Below, piece after piece: positions 9,563 through 19,426 of a DNA stretch of 64,000 nt. Origin of the DNA: Bacteroidota bacterium (GTDB lineage: Bacteria > Bacteroidota > Bacteroidia > Bacteroidales > Prolixibacteraceae); NCBI GenBank assembly GCA_029265715.1, contig JAJUGZ010000008.1, positions 1-64,000 on the forward strand, in the 5' to 3' direction. Made by a program: the position numbers and the translations under genes. The notes under the pieces were generated by a model. It made no database searches and was not told the origin of the DNA. It saw only the letters and a list, made by a program, of their open reading frames with translations. How positions within the stretch are numbered: the first letter of the stretch is position 1; every line of letters begins with the position of its first letter.

Positions 9563-10819
9563 ATGAACAGAAATGAGGTTGAAATAATGGCGCCGGTTGG
9601 TTCGTACGAATCGTTGATGGCTGCTATTCAAGCTGGAGCGGGATCGGTCTATTTTGGCGTTGAACAGTTAAACATGCGCGCGCGTTCGTCGAACAATTTT
9701 ACGCTTGGCGACCTGCACGAAATTACCCGCATTGCACATGCCCGGCAAGTTAAGACCTACCTCACTGTCAATACCGTAATCTTCGACAACGAAATTGAAC
9801 AACTTCATTCCATCATCGATGCGGCGAAAGAAGCTGGTGTCTCGGCAATCATAGCAGCCGATATTGCAGCTATCACGTATGCGCGGTCAATTGGCGTCGA
9901 AGTGCACATCTCAACACAGGTGAACATTACCAACATCGAAGCGGTCCGGTTCTACGCCCAATTTGCCGATGTTGTGGTCCTCGCCCGAGAAATGACACTG
10001 GACCGGGTTGCTGAAATATCCCGACAAATTCAGGAACAGCAAATCAAAGGCCCCTCCGGAAGTTTAGTCCGAATCGAAATGTTTGTGCACGGCGCCTTGT
10101 GCATGGCTATTTCCGGGAAGTGTTACCTGAGCCTGGGCGAAATGAACTCATCGGCTAACCGCGGAAGTTGCATGCAGACCTGCCGCCGGGCCTACATTGT
10201 TACCGACAAGGAAACTGGCGCCGAGCTGGAGATCGACAACGAATACATCATGTCTCCCAAAGACCTGAAAACCATTCACTTTCTAAATAAAATACTCGAT
10301 TCTGGCGTTTCGGTCTTGAAAATTGAAGGGCGCGCCCGTTCAGCCGAATATGTTTATACGGTTGTTGAATGTTACAAAGAAGCCATAGCTGCCTATTTCG
10401 ACCATACCTTCTCCGACGAAAAAGTTGAAAACTGGAACAAACGCTTAAGCACCGTTTTTAACCGCGGATTTTGGGACGGCTACTACCTCGGACAGCGGCT
10501 GGGTGAATGGAGCCACAATTACGGGTCGCTGGCCACCAAACGAAAAATATACATCGGAAAAGGGATGAACTACTTTGAGAACCTGAAAGTGGCCGAATTT
10601 AAACTGGAAAGTGGTTCGCTAAAGGTGGGCGACGAGATTTACATTACCGGCCCAACGACCGGCCTTATCCAGACAACGGTCACCGAAATCAGGGTCGACC
10701 TGCAACCGGTCGGCGAAGCGCAAAAAGGAGTCCGTTTTTCGATGCCGCTCGACACGAAGATACGCCGGTCGGATAAGTTGTTTAAAGTGGTCGACGCCAG
10801 CCAGGTTCGAAAACAATAG
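9563..10819 (+). CDS. U32 peptidase-family protein (tRNA/rRNA hydroxylation, TrhP/RlhA-like)
   Basis: A 418-residue member of the U32 family. It opens with EIMAPVGSYESLMAAIQAGA, the TIM-barrel start of the family, and carries the signature around FVHGALCMAISGKCYLS (174-190). Cys180, Cys187, Cys203 and Cys207 fit the iron-sulfur cluster ligands of this family. Characterised members (TrhP/YegQ, RlhA) use prephenate to hydroxylate tRNA uridine 34 or 23S rRNA cytidine, so RNA modification is more likely than proteolysis. A C-terminal beta-barrel (about 340-415) is present, as in YegQ. TrhP and RlhA cannot be told apart here. It runs convergent to the GNAT gene, with 6 bases between the stops. Confidence 0.88.
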   Translation: MNRNEVEIMAPVGSYESLMAAIQAGAGSVYFGVEQLNMRARSSNNFTLGDLHEITRIAHARQVKTYLTVNTVIFDNEIEQLHSIIDAAKEAGVSAIIAADIAAITYARSIGVEVHISTQVNITNIEAVRFYAQFADVVVLAREMTLDRVAEISRQIQEQQIKGPSGSLVRIEMFVHGALCMAISGKCYLSLGEMNSSANRGSCMQTCRRAYIVTDKETGAELEIDNEYIMSPKDLKTIHFLNKILDSGVSVLKIEGRARSAEYVYTVVECYKEAIAAYFDHTFSDEKVENWNKRLSTVFNRGFWDGYYLGQRLGEWSHNYGSLATKRKIYIGKGMNYFENLKVAEFKLESGSLKVGDEIYITGPTTGLIQTTVTEIRVDLQPVGEAQKGVRFSMPLDTKIRRSDKLFKVVDASQVRKQ

Positions 10820-10825
10820 ACGACT

Positions 10826-11335
10826 TTAGCCAATATGTTTCTCGAGAAAAACCAACGTCAGGGAATCGGGTAGCTGGACCCTACGAAACTCACGGTATCC
10901 GAGCTTTTGGTAGAGATACAGATTCTTCAGACTAAAACTGCCGGTAAACAATTCAGCTCGTTTGGCATCCGGAAATTCCTTTTCAACAGCATCCATCAAC
11001 CGTTGGCCAATACCCTGATTTTGAAATAAATCATCAACAATCAACTTTCCGATCAGGATTGTGGATTCAGAAAGACATCCTCGAACAGATCCAACGATCT
11101 GATCATTCCAGACGGCTTTCAAAAAAACATGGCTGCGAAACTCATTCCGGATAGAGTTAATTGTTTGCAAGAGCGGAGGAATGGAATAATCGTTATAAAT
11201 CCGGGCTTCGGATAAATAACTTCGTTTTTGAAGTTCAAGGATAACCTCGAGGTCACGTTCATCAGCTCGTTGAATCGATACTGAAAAATTTTTCGGCCCA
11301 GCTAATTCCACTGAAATGAAGTTATTGTTTCGCAA
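10826..11335 (-). CDS. GNAT-family N-acetyltransferase
   Basis: A 169-residue acetyltransferase of the GNAT fold. The acetyl-CoA binding motif A is seen as DDLFQNQGIGQRLMDAVE (about 97-114), matching the Q/RxxGxG/A pattern, followed by a C-terminal YQKLGYREFRRVQL strand-helix typical of the family. It transfers an acetyl group from acetyl-CoA to an amine; the acceptor is not predictable. It is divergent from the DUF3352 gene, sharing a 90-base intergenic region. Confidence 0.8.
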   Translation of the reverse strand: MRNNNFISVELAGPKNFSVSIQRADERDLEVILELQKRSYLSEARIYNDYSIPPLLQTINSIRNEFRSHVFLKAVWNDQIVGSVRGCLSESTILIGKLIVDDLFQNQGIGQRLMDAVEKEFPDAKRAELFTGSFSLKNLYLYQKLGYREFRRVQLPDSLTLVFLEKHIG

Positions 11336-11376
11336 GCTATTACCGCGAATTTACAAAAGTATCGAATCGGGCAACA

Positions 11377-11406
11377 TTGCAGCATATTTGAAACTTTATA
11401 AATTTG
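11377..11406 (+). promoter_or_regulatory. Promoter for the DUF3352/propeller gene
   Basis: TTG at 11377-11379 and TAAATTTG at 11399-11406 are separated by 19 bases, an exact fit to the Bacteroidota consensus TTG-N19-TAnnTTTG. The start codon is at 11425. Confidence 0.7.
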
Positions 11407-11424
11407 ATTCAAAATTTATGATTT

Positions 11425-14187
11425 ATGCGCAAATACTTCTTTATCGCCGGGTTGCTGGTAATAGCAGGGCTAGTTGCTTTGTATTTTCTTTTTCCACAGG
11501 AGAAAACGGTAAAAAATATAACAGGCGCAGAAAATCCGGCTTTTGCGGCTGTCCCGTTAAAAAGTCCGTTCATCGTTGAAATTACCGACTTTCACAAACT
11601 TTATACTGCTACCGCATCCGGCAATCCGATGATTGACGAACTGAAGCTCATTCCGGCAGTAAATCAACTTACCAACCAGTTGGCCCGATTTGAAGAACTG
11701 GGTACCTCCAACCCCAATATCTGGAAGCTGCTGGACAAAAAGCCAATCCTGATCTCAGTTAATCCCAGCAGAAAGAATAGTCTGGCCACATTGTTCCTGG
11801 CCCCGCTAAGAAACTCAGCCGAAAAAACAGAAATATCCGACCTTATACGCAAAGGAATTGACCACCCATTCTCGGTCAGCAGTAAAACCTATGACAATAC
11901 CGAGGTTTTTACTGCCAAATCCGATTCTCTGACCTTCTATTTTTCTTATAATAACGATATCTTCATGGCCTGCACCGATGCCATCCTGCTCGATGAAGCG
12001 GTACGTCAGTCAAACACCAGCAACCTGCTCAATAAATCAGATTTCCGGAACCTGTATAATACCGTAAATGCCAACTCGTATGCCAACATTTATATCAATC
12101 ACCGGACTTTCAATCAGTTGCTTTCCAGGATAATAAATCCGGAGCTCCGGAAACGAATTTCGGGCCTGTCGAACTACGCCAACTGGACCGAGCTGGACCT
12201 GACATTTAAACCGAACGAACTACTGATAAACGGCTTCAGCTACGCCAGCGATTCGACCGACAACTACCTAAATATTTTCAAAAAACAACAATTGCAAAAA
12301 GTTACAATCGATGCGGCTTGCCCAATAAATACATCATATCTGGCCGTTGTAAGCCTGAGCGATTCGAAAACGTTCCTTACCGACTACGAAACATATCTGC
12401 GGGCACAGGGGGTTGAATTTTACCAGCGCCAATCGCGACTAATGGAAATTCAAAAACAGTGCGCTACAAACTTTGCCGAGGTTCTTCTGTCTGTTACCGA
12501 TAACGAATTTGCTTCCGCTTTTACAACCATTAATAAAAGCAATCCGGAAGCAAACAGGTTCTTCATGGCCCGCGCACGGAGCATTTCCGAAAGTAAAGAA
12601 AAACTGCTGAAAGTTATGCAAACAGCAGCCCCCGATACAAAAAACGATCCGTACAAGACCAAAACCGATCTCAAATTTGATCAGAAAAACTCGTTCGAAA
12701 TTTATAAATTCCCGTTCCCCGACTTCCCCTCAGTTCTTTTCGGACGGCTTTTTTCGGGCATCGACTGCAATTACCTAACATTCTACCAAGACTACCTAAT
12801 CTGGGGAGATAACCTGCCGGCCATGAAAGAATACCTTTCAAACATGGTACGCCAGTCGATACTAAAAAAAGACCCGGCTTACCAGAAATTTTGCGAAAAT
12901 TTGAATGAACGGACCAACTTCTACTTGTACGCCAACATATCGAAGATCATCCCACTCCGGACAACACTCTTAAAATCAGCTATCGATTCAACGCTTTCCA
13001 CCTCCGAAGAGAGCCTGCGTAAATTCAAGAGTTTTGGCTGGCAGTTCTCGTACACCAACCAGATGTTCCTGAATAACATGATCCTCAAATACGACCCTGT
13101 TGAAAAAGAAGAACCACAAACGGTATGGCAAAGCAAGCTCGACAGCACGCTGGCAACAAAACCACTGCTTGTGACCAACCACCGCGATCCGCAAAACAAG
13201 GAAATAATCACTCAGGACCAGGCGAATAATTTATACCTGATTAATAAAGACGGCGTCGCATTGTGGAAAATAGACCTTGGAGAACCAATCATCTCCGACA
13301 TCCAGCAAATCGATTTGTACCGGAATAACAAACTGCAATACCTGTTCAACACACGCAGCAAAATTTATATAGTTGACCGCAATGGCGAAATGGTGAAACG
13401 CTTCCCGATCAGTCTGAAATCGAAAGCAACCAACGGAGTTTCGGCGCTCGATTACGACAACAACCGCGATTACCGGTTTGCCGTTTGCTGCGAAGATAAA
13501 AACCTATACCTGTTTGACCGCGACGGAAAGCCTGTCAGCGGATTAAAATTCAAAGGGACCGAACATGAAGTAACCCATCCGGTACATCATGTCCGGATCA
13601 ACAAAAAAGATTATCTGGTCTTTGCCGACAAGTACAAAACATACTTTATCGATCGTCAGGGCGCAACCCGGCTCGAAAGCAACCAGCATTTTGAACACTC
13701 CGGAAACGACCTGATTATTGAAACCGGAGGCAAACCACGTGTACTGGCAACCGATAATTCTGGGCAAGTGCAAATACAATATTTCGACGGGAAATCTGAA
13801 ACACTCTCGTTTGGCAAATTCTCGCCCAATCACTTTTTCGAAGTGGCCGACTTAGATGGCAACGGAATTTCTGATTTCATTTTTGCAGACAATTCGACCC
13901 TGAGTGTTTTCACTCCGGACAAGAAAAAAATAACTGAACGAAAATTCACGGCCCCTATCACCGCAAAACCCAATGTCTATTCATTCAACAAAGGCAACAA
14001 AATTGGCGTAGTGACCGCCGCCGACAATCACATCTACCTGATTGAGCGCAATGGAAAAGATTACGACGGATTCCCGCTTCAGGGACAAACAGCATTTACT
14101 ATTGGCAAACTAAACCCGGGCAACAATTACCTGAACCTGATCGTCGGGGATTCGGATGGTAATTTACTAAATTACCGGGTTGAATAA
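11425..14187 (+). CDS. Membrane-anchored DUF3352-like protein with C-terminal beta-propeller-like repeats
   Basis: A 920-residue protein with one N-terminal membrane helix (about 5-24, no lipobox) and the rest outside the cytosol. Residues about 35-560 resemble the DUF3352 type of Bacteroidetes surface or periplasmic proteins. From about 570 on, repeats pair a short hydrophobic strand with a following D/N-G turn, as in NLYLINKDGVALWKIDL, IYIVDRNGEMVKRFPI, LYLFDRDGKPVSG and IYLIERNGKDYDGFPL, which look like PQQ/WD-type propeller blades. No catalytic residues are recognised. It is monocistronic with its own promoter. The function is unknown; a periplasmic scaffold or a ligand-binding role is only a guess. 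Confidence 0.75.
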   Translation: MRKYFFIAGLLVIAGLVALYFLFPQEKTVKNITGAENPAFAAVPLKSPFIVEITDFHKLYTATASGNPMIDELKLIPAVNQLTNQLARFEELGTSNPNIWKLLDKKPILISVNPSRKNSLATLFLAPLRNSAEKTEISDLIRKGIDHPFSVSSKTYDNTEVFTAKSDSLTFYFSYNNDIFMACTDAILLDEAVRQSNTSNLLNKSDFRNLYNTVNANSYANIYINHRTFNQLLSRIINPELRKRISGLSNYANWTELDLTFKPNELLINGFSYASDSTDNYLNIFKKQQLQKVTIDAACPINTSYLAVVSLSDSKTFLTDYETYLRAQGVEFYQRQSRLMEIQKQCATNFAEVLLSVTDNEFASAFTTINKSNPEANRFFMARARSISESKEKLLKVMQTAAPDTKNDPYKTKTDLKFDQKNSFEIYKFPFPDFPSVLFGRLFSGIDCNYLTFYQDYLIWGDNLPAMKEYLSNMVRQSILKKDPAYQKFCENLNERTNFYLYANISKIIPLRTTLLKSAIDSTLSTSEESLRKFKSFGWQFSYTNQMFLNNMILKYDPVEKEEPQTVWQSKLDSTLATKPLLVTNHRDPQNKEIITQDQANNLYLINKDGVALWKIDLGEPIISDIQQIDLYRNNKLQYLFNTRSKIYIVDRNGEMVKRFPISLKSKATNGVSALDYDNNRDYRFAVCCEDKNLYLFDRDGKPVSGLKFKGTEHEVTHPVHHVRINKKDYLVFADKYKTYFIDRQGATRLESNQHFEHSGNDLIIETGGKPRVLATDNSGQVQIQYFDGKSETLSFGKFSPNHFFEVADLDGNGISDFIFADNSTLSVFTPDKKKITERKFTAPITAKPNVYSFNKGNKIGVVTAADNHIYLIERNGKDYDGFPLQGQTAFTIGKLNPGNNYLNLIVGDSDGNLLNYRVE

Positions 14188-14264
14188 TTCTCAGGGTTAG
14201 TCACAGCCATCAGTTGATACACTCCCACACACAACTGATGACTGTGACCGAAGACTGCAATTTC

Positions 14265-15230
14265 TTAATTCGTTTCCAGCAACTTGAATATTTCATCCAA
14301 ACGCGGAGTCAGAATAATCTCGGTCCGGCGGTTTTTCTGGCGGGCTTCAGGAGTCTTGGCCTCATCAATCGGGAAGAATTCGCCACGCCCGGCCGAAGTT
14401 ATTCTCTTGGGGTCAATGGCTTTATTTTTCAACAGAATTTTGGTTACTGCGGTCGAGCGCATCACGCTCAAATCCCAGTTATCTTTTACCGCACCAGTTC
14501 CCCGCATCGGGACATCGTCGGTATGCCCTTCTACCAGCACATTAATATCCGGGTTTTGAGCCAACACAGTTCCTAAATCGGCCAATGCCTGCTGCCCTTT
14601 CGGATCCACTTCCCACTGCCCGGTTTTAAACAGCAACTGCTCTTCAAGCGAAACATATACCTTCCCGTTCTTTTCGTAAATAGTCAACCCTTTATTGTTG
14701 AATCCGGTCAAAGCGGCCATTACTTTTTGCTTCAGGGCAGCGACTGCATCTTCTTTTTGCTTCAGGGCTTCCTGCAGTTCCATCAACCGGACATTTCGTT
14801 GCGCCAGTTCGCCTTCGGCCTGTTTTAGCTTATTCTCCCGACTTTGAAGGTCATTTTCGGTTTGTTGCAGCTTTTCGAGCAAACGAGAGATTTCTTCAGA
14901 GCTGCCTTTCTTCAGGGCTGTCAACTGTTTTTCCAGGTCGTCGTTTGTCCCGGAAAGAATTTTATTCCGGCTGACAGCTTCATCCAGTTTCGCCGATGTA
15001 GCCCCAAGCCGGCCGTTCAAATCGGCAACCGAGCCGTTCAGCTTCTCTACTGATGCTTTCAATTCCGTATTTTCAACAGCCAACCCCCGGTTCTGAGCTT
15101 TCAACTGAGCAACCTCCTGACGACAATTGCTCAGATTTCCGGTAGCTTCCTTATACTTCTTTGACGACACACACGAAACGGCCATCGCCACGACAATTGC
15201 AAAAACAAATACTTTTTTCATGGTCTTCAT
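14265..15230 (-). CDS. OmpA-family lipoprotein with coiled coil
   Basis: From the ATG at 15230 the protein has 321 residues. It starts with a lipoprotein signal (FVFAIVVAMAVSC, Cys20), so it is lipidated and membrane-anchored. Residues about 25-165 form a long coiled coil rich in K, E, Q and L. The C-terminal 130 residues are an OmpA/MotB peptidoglycan-binding domain, with VLVEGHTDDVP, NWDLSVMRSTAV and NRRTEI motifs. It probably ties the outer membrane to the cell wall. In-frame codons extend upstream to 15326 but would place the signal peptide internally, so 15230 (or the ATG at 15221) is preferred. It stands alone on the minus strand between genes on the plus strand. Confidence 0.9.
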   Translation of the reverse strand: MKTMKKVFVFAIVVAMAVSCVSSKKYKEATGNLSNCRQEVAQLKAQNRGLAVENTELKASVEKLNGSVADLNGRLGATSAKLDEAVSRNKILSGTNDDLEKQLTALKKGSSEEISRLLEKLQQTENDLQSRENKLKQAEGELAQRNVRLMELQEALKQKEDAVAALKQKVMAALTGFNNKGLTIYEKNGKVYVSLEEQLLFKTGQWEVDPKGQQALADLGTVLAQNPDINVLVEGHTDDVPMRGTGAVKDNWDLSVMRSTAVTKILLKNKAIDPKRITSAGRGEFFPIDEAKTPEARQKNRRTEIILTPRLDEIFKLLETN

Positions 15231-15400
15231 ATGATTAATTTTACGTAAAAAGCCTGATCTTAATTGACAGTTCTGCCCGTCATTTCTTTTATCCGGAATT
15301 AAAGTTTCTTCGCCCCTTGCGCCCAACCTCCGGCATGAAATTCATTTTAATAATTCAGAAAAGCCTGACTTACGGCGCATGCGCATATAAAAACAATTTT

Positions 15401-15408
15401 TAGCTTTG
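15401..15408 (+). promoter_or_regulatory. Upstream candidate -7 element for dxs
   Basis: TAGCTTTG fits TAnnTTTG 106 bases before the dxs start. A second candidate lies nearer the gene. Confidence 0.3.
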
Positions 15409-15485
15409 CCCTCCGTTCAAAAAACAGACCAAATCAGGCACGTTGGTCCTCTCTGACAGAAAACTTATAAAAAGCAAATTAGTTT

Positions 15486-15493
15486 TATCTTTG
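15486..15493 (+). promoter_or_regulatory. Proximal candidate -7 element for dxs
   Basis: TATCTTTG fits TAnnTTTG and ends 21 bases before the ATG, giving a short leader. There is no clear -33 TTG. Confidence 0.5.
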
Positions 15494-15514
15494 AACTTAT
15501 TTTTTTGACATTGA

Positions 15515-17419
15515 ATGGACGAGCAACCGGAAAGATTATTGGACCACATAAACGACCCTTCAGATTTACGCAAATTAACTGTTGATCAATTACCCCAGGT
15601 TTGTGAAGAACTCAGGCAATTTATTATTGACGAAGTTTCGCATAACCCCGGGCATTTTGGAGCGAGCCTTGGCGTAGTCGATTTGACTGTGGCCCTGCAC
15701 TACACCTACCAAACCCCTTACGATTTACTGGTCTGGGATGTCGGGCATCAGGCTTATGGGCACAAAATCCTGACCGGACGAAGAGATGTTTTCCACACAA
15801 ACCGAAAATACAAAGGCATCAGTGGGTTTCCCAAACCGTCGGAAAGCGAATACGACACCTTTGGCGTCGGACATTCAAGCACATCTATTTCGGCAGCACT
15901 GGGCATGTCGGTTGCTGCCCGATTAAAAGGCGAAACCGACCGGAAAATTGTTGCCGTCATTGGCGATGGCGCAATGACTGGCGGAATGGCTTTCGAAGGA
16001 TTGAACAATGCCGCAGTCAATAAATCCGATCTGCTGGTTATCCTGAACGACAACAACATGGCCATCGACCCCAATGTCGGCGGGATGAGCAATTACCTGC
16101 TCAACATTTCCAAATCGAAAACCTACAACAAACTAAAAAACGAGGTTTGGGAAGGACTTGGCAAATTAAACGGCTTTGGGCCCAAAGCCCGCCGCTGGGT
16201 CCAGAAAACCGAAAATGCCCTGAAATCGATGTTGCTCAAACAGTCGAACCTGTTCGAAGGGATGGGCCTGCGCTATTTTGGCCCGGTAGATGGACACAAT
16301 GTCAAATACCTGACAGAAGTACTGGAAAGCCTTCGCCAAATTCCGGGCCCCAAATTATTGCACGTTATTACAAAAAAAGGGAAAGGCTTTAAACAGGCAG
16401 AAATCAACCAGACACAGTTTCATGCACCAGGACCGTTCAATAAGGAAACCGGAGAACTTCTCGAATGCGAATGTGCCGTAAACAAGCCACCAAAATTCCA
16501 AAACGTATTTGGACAAACAATCATTGAGTTAGCCGAACAAAATGAAAAAATAGTGGCTATTACCCCTGCCATGCCATCAGGATGTTCGCTAAACCTGATG
16601 ATGGAAAAAATGCCACACCGTACATTTGATGTTGGCATTGCCGAACAACACGCCGTAACGTTTTCCGCCGGACTGGCCAAACAGGGAATGCTCCCTTTCT
16701 GCAACATATACTCTACATTCATGCAACGCGCTTACGACCAGATTATCCACGACGTAGCCCTGCAAAACCTGAATGTGGTTTTCTGCCTCGACCGTGGCGG
16801 AATTGTCGGGGCCGACGGCCCAACCCACCACGGCGTGTTCGACCTGGCCTATATGCGATCGATCCCGAACATGACCGTTGCTGCCCCTATGGACGAAGTT
16901 GAACTCCGGAACATGATGTACACAGCCCAACTCGAAAACATGGGCCCGTTCTCGATCCGATACCCCCGCGGTTGTGGCTGCATCGTAAACTGGCAGCAGC
17001 CCATGGAAAAAATAGAACCCGGGAAAGGACGGCAGTTAAGCGAAGGGGATGACATGGCTATTTTAAGCATCGGCACGACCGGAATCTACGCCAGCCGCGC
17101 GGTAAAAATGCTGGCCAAAGACGGGTTCAGCGTCGCACATTTCGACCTTCGTTTTGTCAAACCATTAGACGAAGAAATGTTGCACACAATTTTCCGGAAA
17201 TACCAAAAGGTTTTAACCGTTGAAGACGGGGTCATTCTGGGTGGCTTTGGAAGCGCCATTATCGAGTTCATGATACACAACGGTTATTGTTCGAAAGTTG
17301 TTACGCTGGGTGTTCCCGACCGTTTTATCGAACAAGGCAAGGTAGAAGAGCTGCACCGCGAATGTGGTTACGACCAGCAGGGAATTTATCATTCATCGCT
17401 CGAGCTGCTTCAAAAATAA
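15515..17419 (+). CDS. dxs: 1-deoxy-D-xylulose-5-phosphate synthase
   Basis: A 634-residue thiamine-diphosphate enzyme that condenses pyruvate and glyceraldehyde 3-phosphate, the first step of the MEP isoprenoid pathway. Seen are [20 protein letters not shown] near the N-terminus, the ThDP/magnesium motif [17 protein letters not shown] (about 151-167) followed by NDNNMAI, the central [15 protein letters not shown] loop of the pyrimidine domain, and a C-terminal transketolase-like domain. The length is normal. It supplies precursors for the prenyl synthase encoded at 2.7 kb and for quinones and undecaprenyl carriers. It precedes a histidine kinase gene in the same direction. Confidence 0.97.
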   Translation: MDEQPERLLDHINDPSDLRKLTVDQLPQVCEELRQFIIDEVSHNPGHFGASLGVVDLTVALHYTYQTPYDLLVWDVGHQAYGHKILTGRRDVFHTNRKYKGISGFPKPSESEYDTFGVGHSSTSISAALGMSVAARLKGETDRKIVAVIGDGAMTGGMAFEGLNNAAVNKSDLLVILNDNNMAIDPNVGGMSNYLLNISKSKTYNKLKNEVWEGLGKLNGFGPKARRWVQKTENALKSMLLKQSNLFEGMGLRYFGPVDGHNVKYLTEVLESLRQIPGPKLLHVITKKGKGFKQAEINQTQFHAPGPFNKETGELLECECAVNKPPKFQNVFGQTIIELAEQNEKIVAITPAMPSGCSLNLMMEKMPHRTFDVGIAEQHAVTFSAGLAKQGMLPFCNIYSTFMQRAYDQIIHDVALQNLNVVFCLDRGGIVGADGPTHHGVFDLAYMRSIPNMTVAAPMDEVELRNMMYTAQLENMGPFSIRYPRGCGCIVNWQQPMEKIEPGKGRQLSEGDDMAILSIGTTGIYASRAVKMLAKDGFSVAHFDLRFVKPLDEEMLHTIFRKYQKVLTVEDGVILGGFGSAIIEFMIHNGYCSKVVTLGVPDRFIEQGKVEELHRECGYDQQGIYHSSLELLQK

Positions 17420-17500
17420 TCATCGTCACCAAATACTATTTGTTTTTTCGATGCGTTTTGAAATTTCGGTCCCGGATTTCAATCAAACCGATTGCCCAAA

Positions 17501-17531
17501 CCCGGATGTTCGTTAAATTTACACATCCGGG
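17501..17531 (+). promoter_or_regulatory. Nine-base inverted repeat upstream of the histidine kinase
   Basis: CCCGGATGT (17501-17509) and ACATCCGGG (17523-17531) form a perfect dyad with a 13-base spacer. It lies where a far-upstream TTG start of the kinase would code for an unremarkable peptide, so I read this as non-coding. It could be a hairpin in the leader or a regulator site. Confidence 0.4.
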
Positions 17532-17572
17532 ATCCGGAGATCCGAAACTTCAAACTAAATTTTGAAAACGAA

Positions 17573-18724
17573 TTGGACTTCTATTTTAAAAAGCGTCGCT
17601 GGAAAATTCTCCTGTTTCTTGCAGCTATTGCAATCGCAATGGGTTCGTTTTACTACACCAACTGGCTGATTTCAAGAATGGCCATCGAAGAACGCAAAAA
17701 CGTTGAGCTTTGGGCCGATGCTACACGGAAAATCGCCGGATACGACGTGATGTCGTCCGAAGATATGACATTCCTTTCGTCCATTCTGGAACGGAATACA
17801 ACCATCCCCATCATCCTGACAGATAGTATTGGCGAAATTATTACAGACAAAAACATCGCATACGAGCCCAACCGGAAACAACAAATTCTGGAACGGGAAC
17901 TCCGGCACATGAAAGATGAAAATGCTCCGATTATCGTTGATACAGGGATTGAAAAGCAATACCTATATTATCGCGACTCCTATTTGCTCCGGAACCTGAA
18001 ATATTACCCGATCGTGCAATTCGCCGTTATTGTCCTGTTTATCATGGTTTCGTACTTCGCGTTCAGTTCATCGAGAAAGGCCGAACAAAACCAAGTTTGG
18101 GTCGGAATGTCGAAAGAAACAGCCCATCAACTGGGAACGCCAATCTCCTCGCTCATGGCATGGGTCGAGTTGCTGAAAATGCAAAACATTGACGAATCAC
18201 TCATCCGCGAATTTGAAAAAGACACCCAACGATTAGAAAAAATAACCGAGCGTTTCTCAAAAATTGGGTCGATGCCTGAACTGGTAAAAACCGATGTGGC
18301 CGAGTCAATCCGGAATACGATCAGCTATCTGAGAACGCGTTCGTCGGACAAAGTTAAATTCGTCGAAGACTTCACTCCGGATGCCGTATTTTTTGCACCA
18401 CTGAATGCTTCTCTTTTTAGCTGGGTCATCGAAAACCTGTGCAAAAATGCCATCGACGCCATGGACAATCATGGTTCTATTACGATTTCCATCCATGAAA
18501 AGCCCAATCAGCTCCAGATCGATGTGACCGACACCGGAAAAGGTATCCCGAAATCGTTCCAAAAATCCGTGTTTAACCCGGGGTTTACCACCAAAAAACG
18601 TGGATGGGGGCTTGGGCTCTCGCTTGCCAAACGAATCATCGAGAATTATCACCGAGGTAAGATTGTTTTGAAGCATTCAGAAATCGGCAAAGGCACAACG
18701 TTCCGGATCACGCTCCGAAAGTAA
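17573..18724 (+). CDS. Membrane sensor histidine kinase
   Basis: With the TTG start at 17573 this is 383 residues; an in-frame TTG at 17492 adds 27 residues that overlap an inverted repeat, and no suitable ATG exists. Two membrane helices (about 12-31 and 146-164) enclose a periplasmic sensor loop of some 110 residues. The phosphorylated histidine lies in KETAHQLGTPISS (His185), a variant H-box common in Bacteroidota kinases. The ATPase domain has the N box ENLCKNAIDAMD, G1 DTGKGIP and G2 GWGLGLSLAKRI. No HAMP or PAS domain is visible, and no response regulator is adjacent, so it is an orphan kinase. The signal is unknown. Confidence 0.85.
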   Translation: MDFYFKKRRWKILLFLAAIAIAMGSFYYTNWLISRMAIEERKNVELWADATRKIAGYDVMSSEDMTFLSSILERNTTIPIILTDSIGEIITDKNIAYEPNRKQQILERELRHMKDENAPIIVDTGIEKQYLYYRDSYLLRNLKYYPIVQFAVIVLFIMVSYFAFSSSRKAEQNQVWVGMSKETAHQLGTPISSLMAWVELLKMQNIDESLIREFEKDTQRLEKITERFSKIGSMPELVKTDVAESIRNTISYLRTRSSDKVKFVEDFTPDAVFFAPLNASLFSWVIENLCKNAIDAMDNHGSITISIHEKPNQLQIDVTDTGKGIPKSFQKSVFNPGFTTKKRGWGLGLSLAKRIIENYHRGKIVLKHSEIGKGTTFRITLRK

Positions 18725-18846
18725 TTTTTCAACAAAGAACCCAACAGGAACCATCTCACTCCACAGTCACTTACAATAATTTAGAACCACCCCCGAATAT
18801 ATCTGTTAAAAAAATCGATATATTTTCGGCAATTACAGATTTTTTA

Positions 18847-18854
18847 TACTTTTG
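18847..18854 (+). promoter_or_regulatory. Candidate -7 element for yceD-rpmF
   Basis: TACTTTTG fits TAnnTTTG and ends 17 bases before the ATG at 18872. At the -33 position TTC is found in place of TTG. Confidence 0.5.
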
Positions 18855-18871
18855 CAAAACTTTTTCAGAAT

Positions 18872-19414
18872 ATGGGCATTAAGTCTCAATATAACATTGC
18901 GTTTAAAGGACTTGGACAGGGCAAACACGAGTTTGAATACGAAATTGACCGAAAGTTCTTTGAAGCGTTTGACAGCGACATTGTTGACGACGGCAATGTA
19001 ACTGTTAAAGTGATTTTGGAAAAGCAAAGTTCACTGATGGTTCTTTGGTTTTATGTCAACGGGACTATTCGCATTCAATGTGGGCGTTGCCTGGAGCTTT
19101 ACGACCAACCCATTAAAAACCAAGGTCGTATCTTCGTTAAGGTTGGAGACGAAGAATTTGAAGAAGGCGACGACGTGATCTGGATTGATGAGAATGATTA
19201 CCAGATCAATGTTGCACAATTGATTTACGAATTTATTTGCCTGGCTATCCCAATCCGGCAAGTACATCCCGACAATCCAGACGGCAGCAGCTCCTGTAAT
19301 CCGGAGATGTTGGCAAAACTGAAAGAATACGAGACTAACGACAGCGCTGAACCGGAGAAAAAACCAACAGACAGCCGCTGGGATGATTTGAAAAAATTAT
19401 TAGATAACGAATAA
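18872..19414 (+). CDS. yceD: YceD/DUF177-family protein
   Basis: A 180-residue member of the DUF177 (YceD) family, almost always encoded in front of rpmF as here (12 bases apart). The family is linked to 23S rRNA accumulation and ribosome assembly in plants and bacteria. The conserved CGRCL pair (about 70-74), followed by a long acidic segment, DEEFEEGDDVIWID, matches the family layout. It is cytosolic. The exact molecular function is not known. Confidence 0.88.
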   Translation: MGIKSQYNIAFKGLGQGKHEFEYEIDRKFFEAFDSDIVDDGNVTVKVILEKQSSLMVLWFYVNGTIRIQCGRCLELYDQPIKNQGRIFVKVGDEEFEEGDDVIWIDENDYQINVAQLIYEFICLAIPIRQVHPDNPDGSSSCNPEMLAKLKEYETNDSAEPEKKPTDSRWDDLKKLLDNE

Positions 19415-19426
19415 AGAAAAGTTAAG

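Noticed and set aside
14214-14576. 120-codon open frame opposite the OmpA-like gene
   Set aside because: Fully antisense to a well-supported lipoprotein gene, with no start signal or domain.
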